DNA from: Stictocephala bisonia
Lineage: Eukaryota > Arthropoda > Insecta > Hemiptera > Membracidae
Direction of reading: 5' to 3'
DNA length: 64,000 nt
NCBI GenBank assembly: GCA_035578905.1
Contig: JAQJVL010000102.1
Location: 1,521,501 to 1,585,500, forward strand
The notes beneath the pieces were generated by a model. That model was not told the origin of the DNA. It ran no database searches and saw only the letters and a list, made by a program, of their open reading frames with translations. The position numbers and the translations under genes were made by a program. Positions 1 through 9,485 of the stretch are shown here, piece by piece (within the stretch, counting starts at the first letter, position 1; the number at the start of each line of letters is the position of its first letter).

Positions 1-1145
1 TAGCTCGAGGCAGATGTGCATTGGCACACCCATGTTTCTCTCCACCATGGCTACACCATTCCCTGTTTACTATTTCTTTATTAATCAATCAATGATCAAA
101 GAATAACGACTTGGCTAACAAATTAGTACCTCTAAAATTTGTAAATTCTATTCTCCAGTGTTTATTGCCTCCAAGAACCACATTTTTATAAGAATTATAC
201 AAAACATTTTCAGAGATCAACAACAATTTCAGATGTATTATTTCACAAAAATTTAACAATTGAATACAGTTTGTTGAGCACATACTGTAGTACGGTAAAA
301 ATTACGCAGTAGTAATTATTTAATTTAAAAGACATTTATTTACTGAAAGATAAAATTTGCATAAAGCAGCCTTGCGTTAGAATAACCCCAAAATAATTTG
401 CTTAATCATAGCAATGACAACGAAAAAATATATAAGAAAAAGGAAAATTTAGTTATCAGAAGAATCATTTATAATTTACTACATACATAAAAAAAAGTTA
501 TGAATCAGTGACATTTTATCAAAATGAGGTAACTAACATATGTATTACAAAAAACAATGCCATGAAAATACATTTTTATTAGATTGCTTTAACAAATATT
601 CAATATAATTTACTATACTACTTACTGATTATCAGTATTAAAAAATAATGATCAGTTTTAAAATGTTAATGTGTATTAAATTTGAACTGTTACCAACCCA
701 ATAAAAAATATGATTATAAAAAATGACGTTTATTATGATTTGGTATTAAATATGTTTTAATTATTTCGAAATTGAGTAAAACTTATCAATTACTCAAATC
801 AACAACTATATGGTTCTTGTTACAGGTAATTCTAAGTTAATAAGAGTTGTGAAATAAATAAATATATGTAGAAAAAAATACAATATATCTGTCAACGGTA
901 TGAAAAAAGATTTGAGTAAACCTTAGGCTTAATTAATTTCATAAAATACTCCTAAAAAACCTTTTTTGAAAATTTTTAAACATACCAACCTTATACATTA
1001 TTTTATATTTTTTACATATATGAATTGATGTTGTTAAATTATGATTATAATATATTTTAGTACTAACACTAATAAGCCTATAAGAACTGCTTGAAAAAGA
1101 AAATATGATTTTATATGAAATCCTTATGCCAAGAATGTAAATAAG
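1..1145. other. AT-rich non-coding stretch
   Basis: No supported gene, RNA or repeat structure is visible here. The sequence is strongly AT-rich with only short chance reading frames. Confidence 0.6.
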
Positions 1146-2321
1146 TCATGCAACACAGATCACGATCTGCTTCCACTTAATAGTTAAAGGTTATTTTCAT
1201 GACTTGTTGTCTCTTAGTTAGTTTGAATCTAACTAGTTCATGCAACACAGTTCACGATCTGCATCCACTTAATAGTTAAAGGTTATTTTCATGACTTGTT
1301 GTCTCTTAGTTAGTTTGTATCTAACTAGTTCATGCAACACAGTTCACGATCTGCATCCACTTAATAGTTAAAGGTTATTTTCATGTTGTCTCTTAGTTAG
1401 TTTGAATCTAACTAGTTCATGCAACACAGTTCACGATCTGCATCCACTTAATAGTTAAAGGTTATTTTCATGACTTGTTGTCCCTTAGCTAGTTTGAATC
1501 TAAGCAGAAGATGCAACACAGATCACAATCTGCTTCCACTTAATAGTTAAAGGTTATTTTCATGACTTGTGGTCTCTTAGTTAGGTTGAATCTAACTAGA
1601 ACATGCAACACAGATCACGATCTGCTTCCACTTAATAGTTAAAGGTTATTTTCATGACTTGTTGTCTCTTAGTTAGTTTGAATCTAACTAGTTCATGCAA
1701 CACAGATCACGATCTGCTTCCACTTAATAGTTAAAGGTTATTTTCATGACTTGTTGTCTCTTAGTTAGTTTGAATCTAACTAGAACATGCAACACAGATC
1801 ACGATCTGCTTCCACTTAATAGTTAAAGGTTATTTTCATGACTTGTTGTCCCTTAGCTAGTTTGAATCTAAGCAGAAGATGCAACACAGATCACAATCTG
1901 CTTCCACTTAATAGTTAAAGGTTATTTTCATGACTTGTGGTCTCTTAGTTAGTTTGAATCTAACTAGAACATGCAACACAGATCACGATCTGCTTCCACT
2001 TAATAGTTAAATGTTATTTTCATGACTTGTTGTCTCTTAGTTAGTTTGAATCTAACTAGTTCATGCAACACAGATCACGATCTGCTTCCACTTAATAGTT
2101 AAAGGTTATTTTCATGACTTGTTATCTCTTAGTTAGTTTGAATCTAACTAGAACATGCAACACAGATCACGATCTGCTTCCACTTAATAGTTAAAGGTTA
2201 TTTTCATGACTTGTTGTCTCTTAGTTAGTTTGAATCTAACTAGAACATGCAACACAGATCACGATCTGCTTCCACTTAATAGTTAAAGGTTATTTTCATG
2301 ACTTGTTGTCTCTTAGTTAGT
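1146..2321. repeat. 92-bp minisatellite, about 13 copies
   Basis: Units begin TCATGCAACACAG at 1146, 1238 and 1330, giving a 92-bp period; the next unit start, 1417, reflects a 5-bp deletion. Each unit carries two small dyads: CAGATC-ac-GATCTG and AGTTAG...CTAACT. A variant block (CCCTTAGCTAG...AAGCAGAAG) recurs 368 bp apart at about 1481 and 1849, that is four units, so the array has a higher-order four-mer structure. It runs directly into a Helitron-like 3' segment at its right end. No coding capacity is evident. Confidence 0.95.
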
Positions 2322-2328
2322 TTTTCGT

Positions 2329-2844
2329 CATAAGAATAACATGATTGTAGATTTAAGTGAATCGAAAAGTACCAGCTGTTAAAATATAAATAATGATTTC
2401 CAAAAATTTTTAACAGCTGTTGGAATGTAAACAATGCTGTTTGTGAGCCTTTAGGAGGTTAGAACTTTTAATATTAAACCAGGGAACTATGGTTTTATTC
2501 ACATTCGAATGCTAGGTTATTATCAAGTTGATGGGCTTTGTTCTATTTTACTTGAATGCTTCCATTATTTATTTAATTAATCTTCAACTCGTAATCAAAA
2601 TCAAATGAAATGAACACGTTTGGATTTGGCTAAGTAATATCATTGGGCGTCTATACTAATAAATAGGTATCCAAGCAAGTAATGTAAGTAAGATAATATA
2701 AATGCATTTATTATTGTGATTTAACGTTATATAGTTAACCTATTATTTGTAGTCAAAAGTCACAGGCCGAGGCCGAAGGCTGAGGTATAACGAGCGTTGC
2801 GAGTGACAGGGTTGGCACATGAATCGTGCAGGGGTGTCCTCTAG
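2329..2844 (+). mobile_element. Helitron-like non-autonomous element, 3' part (copy 1)
   Basis: The segment CATAAGAATAAC ... AACAGCTGTT ... AGTCACAGGCCGAGGCCGAA ... ends in CTAG at 2841-2844 followed by T. It matches the copies at 37387 and 45693. Helitrons end in CTRR preceded by a short hairpin and insert between A and T; here the hairpin is weak (GCAC...GTGC). The 5' TC end seen in the other copies is absent, and the 92-bp array occupies that position instead. No Rep/helicase coding is present, so it is non-autonomous. Family assignment rests on terminal structure and copy comparison. Confidence 0.6.
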
Positions 2845-4451
2845 TGAATCATAATTAAAAAAATAACTATATTCAACAATAGTGAATTTGGGTTTGGATT
2901 AATTACTTATTCCTTCATTTTATTATTAATTAAAAAACAACACTCGGTGAATTCTATTTAATATTATGCTTATCTATCGAATCACTTCTAGTTATTTGAC
3001 ATGTAACTGAAGACTCTTTGAGATAGGGGTAGTTGTATGTGTAGGCTATGATTGTTTAACAATATTTTTCATAATATATATTGTTTTTTAATAATTTAGA
3101 CATTGTAAAAGTGTGAACGTATAATTTTTATGTAAAACGTATGATATTTCATATTGAATCATAAACAGAATAAAACAATTAAAATATGAGAATAATATTT
3201 TGTATTATACGTTAGATATCAATCTGAATTAAGTTTATTTTTGCATATAATTCAAATATACAACTCTGTTACTCCCTTCGCCAACTTTACTTTTAGCGAA
3301 GTTATCAGGAACAGTTTATTCCTGGCGTCGTATTACTTCATGCTTTGCACCAAGTGGTTGTAAAGAACTTCGTCACTTTATGACATAAGTGGATAGTAAC
3401 ATATTCACAAAAGTTATGTTCCTAAGGAGTTTGTTTTGGCTATGGAGCTCTTTACTATGTTTACCTAACTCTAAGAACTGTAGTGATTTAAAATCATAAT
3501 AAACTGTATATAATTTCATTTCGAAGATCAATTTAAAACTTAAATCTTACGAAATCTTACAAAAAACAGCAACGAATACTTATACAGCAGCCACAGAATA
3601 TCGCACGTCCATCATCAACAGAGTTTTACATACTCATGCCGACTCTGAAATGCGTAAAGACATTGAGCTAACAATTAACATTTAAAAAATCGACGAGTTT
3701 AAGTTTTGTTAAATTGATCTATATTGTAATATATCCACATGTTTGGTGTAAAAGGGTAATGGTTAACTTAAAATTAGTACAGAATATCCCTTATATGATC
3801 TGAACTGTTATATAACCGTCTCTTCCTCCGTTAGAGAGATGTGTTATCAATTCCTTGGGCTTTAGTCCACAATACATAAATAAAATTTCCATTATAAATG
3901 TGTTTTGGAAATTGTAGGTGATATATCCCGTTCTAAGATCTCTAATAACCCACAATCGTCAGACATTTACCATGTAATATGGATAAGAATTATAGTTCTT
4001 GCACACCACAAAAAATAACTAATCAATTTCCAATTTTTTATCAATTACATTAAATAAAAATAAAATAAAGTTGTAGCTTTAGTTATTTTATTTATTAGTT
4101 GTTTGGCTTCAATTAAAAAAAACATTTTTATTATGTTTTGCTATTGCTTACAATGTAATTTAAAATTATTATATATATTTTCGTTAGGTCTGTTAAAAGC
4201 ACCTTAAATTTTTAAGATTTCTAATATAGATTTATAAAGGTATTTTAAATACTATAAACACATTTCCCTTAACAGAAATGATTATTTGGTACCAGATACT
4301 CGCCCCTTTAATTAATCTGCGCTTTAATAGAACTTTTTGTATTCATGAGCTTTTCAATAGTTTCTCTTTGTATATTTTAAAGAGTATGATAAATATATAT
4401 AGTTAATAGTGTTTAATAATATTTTAACATATGTACTTCTCTTTTTATTAA
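2845..4451. other. AT-rich non-coding stretch
   Basis: No gene or ordered repeat could be supported. A slightly GC-richer patch around 3270-3420 contains short self-similar words, but no family was recognised. Confidence 0.5.
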
Positions 4452-4909
4452 TTTAGCAATCAACTAAATTGTGGGAAAATTATAGTGGTTAAAACCTAAA
4501 TTAATTAATACAATTTGGGTTAATCACAACGTTTAATTGTAAATTTAGCAATCAACTAAATTCTGGGTAAATTATAGTGGTTAAAACCTAAATTAATTAA
4601 TAAAATTTGGGTTAATAACAACGTTTCATTGTAAATTTAGCAATCAACTAAATTGTGGGAAATTATAGTGGTTAAAATCTAAATTAATTAATAAAATTTG
4701 GGTTAATAACAACGTTTCATTGTAAATTTAGCAATCAACTAAATTGCGGGAAATTATAGTGGTTAAAACCTAAATTAATTAATAAAATTTGGGTTAATAA
4801 CAACGTTTCATTATAAATTTAGCAATCAACTAAATTATGGGGAAATTATAGTGGTTAGAACCTAAATTAATTAATACAATTTGAGTTAATCACAACTTTT
4901 CATTGTAAC
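4452..4909. repeat. 91-92-bp minisatellite, 5 copies
   Basis: Units beginning TTTAGCAATCAACTAAATT start at 4452, 4544, 4636, 4727 and 4818. The monomer is unrelated in sequence to the array at 1146 but has the same length. The repeats are very AT-rich and non-coding. Confidence 0.93.
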
Positions 4910-5412
4910 AATATAAAGTATAATGGCATCCAATACAAGGGACTTGCATAACACTTGGAGATTTAACCACCTTGTCATTAATCCCACTCAGTCGACTAAT
5001 GGTAAGATTCATATATTGTAGAGAAGAGAAACAATGCTGTTGGGCGTATTAACAGCTGTTACTCTCTTTCTCCATATAGAAAATATTTATAGAATTCATT
5101 TTATAAGAATACATGTGTTATTTACCATATTAATTAATTAATGTGCTTGTCCTATTAAATCTTAGGTTGGCTAATTTTAGTGTTCACTATGGTCAAAGTA
5201 GTTTAACACTTTTGATCATTTTAACATAGTCTCCTTTAATTTTTCTAATACATCGAAGAGAATTAATTTTTTAAAGAGGAAAAGCTGACAAAGAAATGTT
5301 GATTTTATTCAATTGTATTTCAATTTAAAGGGAAACAAATATCTAGCATTCCGTTTTTATTGAAGCCTTAAGTCAGATACTATCACGAACGTGGAATTCA
5401 AGGGGAACATTT
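4910..5412. other. Non-coding stretch
   Basis: Nothing supported. It contains the word AACAGCTGTT that also occurs in the Helitron-like copies, too little to call a further copy. Confidence 0.4.
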
Positions 5413-5991
5413 GAGGAAGGTTGTGTGTTTAGGGTTAAGTAGTGACGCCCGGCATGAGGGGGGAGTGTGTTTAGGGTTAAGTAGTGACACCCGGCATGTG
5501 GCAGGGAGTTTGTTTAGGGCTAAGTAGTGACGCCCGGCATGAGGGAAGGAGTGTGTTTAGGGTTAAGTAGTGACGCCTGGCATGAGGGAGGGAGTGTGTT
5601 TAGGGTTAAGTAGTGACGCCCGGCATGAGGGAGGTAGTGTGTTTAGGGTTAAGTAGTGACGCCCGGCATGAGGGAGGGAGGTGTTTAGCGTTAAGTAGTG
5701 ACGCCCGGCATGAGGGAGGGGGTGTGTTTAGGGTTAAGTAGTGACGCCCGGCATGAGGGAGGGGGTGTGTTTAGGGTTAAGTAGTGACGCCCGGCATTAG
5801 GGAGAGAATGTGTTTAGGATTAATTAGTGACGCCCGGCATGAGGGAAGGAGTGTGTTTAGAGTTAAGTAGTGACGCCCAGCATGAGGGAGAGAGTGTGTT
5901 TATTGTTAAGTAGTGACGCCCGGCATGAGGAAGGAGTGTGTTTAGGGTTAAGTAGTGACGCCCGGCATGAGGGAAGGAGTGTGTTTAGGGT
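5413..5991. repeat. 43-bp minisatellite, left block
   Basis: About 13 units of GTGTTTAGGGTTAAGTAGTG + ACGCCCGGCATGAGGGAGGGA with a 43-bp period (for example 5471 and 5514). The same monomer family resumes at 14539, so the block between looks inserted into one array. Almost all units here combine TTAAG with CCCGG, unlike the right block. Confidence 0.95.
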
Positions 5992-6015
5992 TTTAAGTAC
6001 AATTTCTCTCTTAGG

Positions 6016-6148
6016 AAATCTGCAAACAGAACATGGTAAACTTGTAACTGACTATGAAAGAGTTCAATGTGCTAATCGTAAGCTAATTATAGAAAATAGT
6101 AGGCTAAAAAGGTTGGTAGAAAAAAAGAAAACATATGTAATGTTTTAA
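6016..6148 (+). pseudogene. Coiled-coil ORF1 fragment of LINE A
   Basis: Reads LQTEHGKLVTDYERVQ...NRKLIIENSRLKRLVEKKK, a heptad-like coiled coil of about 40 residues ending in TAA. The open frame runs upstream into the 43-bp minisatellite, which supplies non-homologous residues, so the true 5' end is lost. A coiled coil also precedes the C48 protease in LINE B's ORF1, which supports this being the equivalent section of a 5'-truncated relative. Confidence 0.5.
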
Positions 6149-6204
6149 AGATGAGTTGCTTCTAAACTCTAATAAAATGTTTTAATTTGAGTCTTCAGTG
6201 AACA

Positions 6205-6900
6205 ATGGTTAACAAATTAAACAATAATTGGTTATCATATGAAATTATAACTGATCATATCAGGTTACTAAATTCTGAAGTCACTAAATTTCAAAATAAA
6301 GATTTGTTTGTTGATCCCTCTGTGACGCAACTTCTCAAACTGCATAGTAGAACTTATGTACATCAGGTTTTAAGTGATATGTCATTTTATAACAAATCAT
6401 GGGTGTTTTTTGTTTTGAACAATTGTGACCAAGGTCTTGAGCAGAACGTTGGTTCACACTGGTGTCTACTGCTCCTGAACGATACAGCACTAACAGCAGT
6501 GCACTACGACCCGATGCGCGGCCTGAACGAGCGGAATGCTGCAGCGTTGCTTGTCAACCTTGGATTAGACAGTGTTCCAGTAAGTGAGGAGCACACTTTT
6601 CAGCAGACAGAGTCTCATGCATGTGGTATTCACGTTCTTGTTAACGCTCGGCTGTTGCTCGGTCAGGTGCGCGCCCAGTTCGCTTTAACTCACAACACTC
6701 TATATAACACTGACACTTCTCAAACACACGATAGTACTGAAGACACTCTTGTACTAAGTTCTCAAAGTTGCTTGACATCTAGGTCAAATTTGGCAAATGA
6801 TAAACTATGGAAAGTCGTTAAAGGCAAAAAACGTGCCAGGCGAAACTTAAATCTAAATAAACAAAATCAAGTGCCTTGTAAAAATAGATTTTTACTTTAA
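6205..6900 (+). CDS. Ulp1/C48-family cysteine protease domain, LINE A ORF1 remnant
   Basis: Open for 231 residues. Ulp1-type (peptidase C48) catalytic elements are visible in order: GSHWCLLLLN (His at about residue 85), HYDPM (Asp), then QQTESHACGIHVL (Gln and Cys). The basic tail KLWKVVKGKKRARRN follows. C48 enzymes cleave SUMO/Nedd8-type isopeptide or precursor bonds; the role in a retroelement ORF1 is not known to me. It shares layout with the protease in LINE B (7991-8812) but is clearly diverged. The upstream coiled coil is in another segment, so the ATG at 6205 may not be the original start. Intact reading frame does not prove expression. Confidence 0.7.
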   Translation: MVNKLNNNWLSYEIITDHIRLLNSEVTKFQNKDLFVDPSVTQLLKLHSRTYVHQVLSDMSFYNKSWVFFVLNNCDQGLEQNVGSHWCLLLLNDTALTAVHYDPMRGLNERNAAALLVNLGLDSVPVSEEHTFQQTESHACGIHVLVNARLLLGQVRAQFALTHNTLYNTDTSQTHDSTEDTLVLSSQSCLTSRSNLANDKLWKVVKGKKRARRNLNLNKQNQVPCKNRFLL

Positions 6901-6989
6901 ACTTTAAAGACTTTTAAAGCATTACTTCTTATCAACCAGTAACACCCGGTTTCGAGACTACCTTGACTCCCATTCTTTTTACCTCCAAC

Positions 6990-7039
6990 TCAGACGGGAA
7001 AATAATATACTAAATAAATAAATAATATATCAGACGGGA
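6990..7039. repeat. TCAGACGGGA direct repeat flanking a 30-bp TAAA-rich insert
   Basis: TCAGACGGGA occurs at 6990-6999 and 7030-7039. Between them lies an AT-only stretch with TAAATAAATAAATAA. This looks like a target-site duplication around an extremely 5'-truncated LINE tail. Confidence 0.5.
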
Positions 7040-7240
7040 CAAATACTTTTTAATTGAACTTTTTGCCACATTTTTATTTCCCTGTTCATCTTGCCAATAA
7101 TGCATGTGTCTATTTTGAATTTTTATTTATAAAACATTCATCATTTAAAATATAACTGTTGCGAATAGTATCAATTTAGCTGCATAATTAGGCCTACTAC
7201 GCTTAGAAATATTTATGAAAGTACTCCTGAAAATCAAAAG

Positions 7241-9393
7241 ATGTCTTTCATTCTAGAAGTAGTGAGAAATGGCAAGGACATCATATTATATAATAATTTT
7301 AAATACCGAGAAGCCTATTCAGTCAAAAGCGGTGATATTGTTTGGAAATGTTTGGGGAGGAGTTGTAAGGCTTCAGTCAAAACAAATAAAGAAAAGACAA
7401 TAATATATTCTTCAAGTGATTCACACAGTGGTCAACACCCTGTCACCATGAGGGCACTGACTCCCACCCCAGCTCAAACAAGGCACCAAGGTACACCTTC
7501 AGCCACTCCCAAGACTACGTTGTCTTCTTCTGAGCCCACGAGCACGCCTACAATTGCCAGTTCCCGGCAACAGTCTTCACTACCTCGGACAATCACAGGC
7601 ACAACACAAGAGTTCGACGTTCAGGCTGAGAACCTCGCCCTGAAAGAGGAGCTAGCAAGACTGAGGAAAGAGAGGCAACTAGTGTTAGACCACTCCATTG
7701 AATCTGATCAAAGGCTCCTGCAATACACTGAAGAAGTGTTTCTGCCACCTCAGTCTCTTGTGAATGGGAAGGATCAAGCCAACCGAGCCTCATTTAACCC
7801 AGACATAACTGAACCTGACTCTAAAACAACAGATTATAGTAGACTTATACTTGAGTTAAAATCCACCAATGAAGAACTGAAAGTAAAGTTAAACATTGCT
7901 GAGTAAAAAATAAAAGAGTTAGAACTGTTTGAAAAGTCAAAAAATAAAACATGTGATAGATATAAAAGTGTCTCGGATGAATCAAATAAAATGCCGACTT
8001 CAATTAAATGCCATGAAAATGAGAAAAAAAGCCTGAGACCGCTTTCACAAGTTACTGTCAAAAAACATAAGCAGCCATATAATAACCAAACCTGTATAAA
8101 TACAAATCACAAAAAATACAAACAACGTCAATCCAACGAAAATATCCCCAACATGTTGCCCAATATGTTGCCAGATGAAGATGTTGATATTTGGCTGAAA
8201 AATAAAATAAAAGTTCCAGATATTGCTATTATTATAAGACCATCAATAAGCCACTTTATCAAAATGTGTGGAGACAATGAATTGATAAATGAAATGTGTA
8301 GCAGTCTAAATCTTAGTGATTATAAATACATAATTATGCCTGTTAATGGCCGAGCTAATGAAGACAAAGCAGCAGATACTCATTGGTCTTTACTAATCTA
8401 TAGTAGTAAGGAGGAGCGGTTTTACCACTGGGACTCAATGGCCGATCTCAATCTTCAGCATGCAAGACGGATGGCAGCCAGTGTCACAGGGTTCCTTAAA
8501 TCTCATCGAAGAAGAAGCTCGGATGACAGCGGTGTTTGTGGCAGTGGAGATGAAGGTGAAAACATCAACCTAACTAGTGTCAAGTGTCGGCATCAGGTGT
8601 CTGGTGTGGAGTGTGGTGTACACATGCTACACAACATGGAGCTTGCACGTTCCTTGATACACAACAACACACACATACATGACAATAGCTTCTATACAAA
8701 GCATTTATCAGTAAGCGGAATCTTCGAACAAATATCAGCGTTTAAAAAAGCTCAAACACATCTCCTAACACCACTTCAATCCCAGCACACATTACAGAAA
8801 ACTATTCAGTGACCTTCACTGCAAGCACGTGAAAAAACCACTGACTCAAAATTCAAATGGCTCAACCCACACTTCAAAACATCAACTCTGAAAACGGCGG
8901 TTCATACTCTGGTAATAGGCGATTCCATGGTGAGACACGTCCGACCGACCGGCTGTAGAGTACTGGCTTTCCCAGGCATTCACATCAACCAGCTTAGATC
9001 CAGAATTAAGGGAATGGGTGATAAGGAAAAGAGTGACATTGAAACAGTTATCTTGCATGTTGGGACTAATGACCTACATCGAACATCTTCACCCGATGAC
9101 ATAATGGGAGAAATTTGTAACTTGACACAAGGGACAGCTTTCCTAGAGTTAATATAGTTGTAAATAGCATTGTACATAGGAGAGATAAGAGTAGGAGCTA
9201 TGTAATTAGAACTAACCGTAATATAAGGTGGGCTTGTTCTAGGTATGGGGCTGTTTATAGTGAATTGAATAAGTATTTAGGCGATAGCTATCTGGCCAGA
9301 GATGGTCTTCATTTGAACAGAAAAGGGGTGAACGTTTTTCAAAAAAACCTATTAGTAGTATCACAAATTTGCCATAAAGAGGGAAACTATTAG
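7241..9393 (+). pseudogene. LINE B ORF1: FLYWCH finger, coiled coil, C48 protease, SGNH hydrolase
   Basis: One frame runs from ATG 7241, interrupted by TAA at 7904 and TGA at 8810 and a frameshift near 9140; otherwise it stays open to TAG 9391. Residues 1-66 carry a FLYWCH-like zinc finger (F20, Y22, W35, C37, C42, H62, H66). A Ser/Thr/Pro-rich linker and coiled coils follow (about residues 125-165 and 200-235). The Ulp1-type protease has His (codon 8381, DTHWSLL), Asp (8432, HWDSM), Gln (8594) and Cys (8612, GVECGVH). The last part is SGNH-like: LVIGDSMVRH, VILHVGTNDL and, after the frameshift, DGLHLN. SGNH/esterase domains are known in CR1-type ORF1 proteins, which bind RNA and assist target-primed reverse transcription. 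FLYWCH and C48 in the same ORF1 are unusual. Disabled as it stands. Confidence 0.8.
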
Positions 9394-9485
9394 CATTTCA
9401 GGAGGATGTTCACAGTAAACCTTTAACAAATATTGTAAACCCTCTTCCTTCTTCATTTCCGGAAGGAGCCCCCCACGATTGGATC

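Noticed and set aside
5413..5991. TTAGGGTTAAG in each 43-bp unit as interstitial telomere sequence
   Set aside because: Only one TTAGGG per 43-bp unit, no head-to-tail hexamers or insect TTAGG pentamers; chance similarity is the simpler reading.
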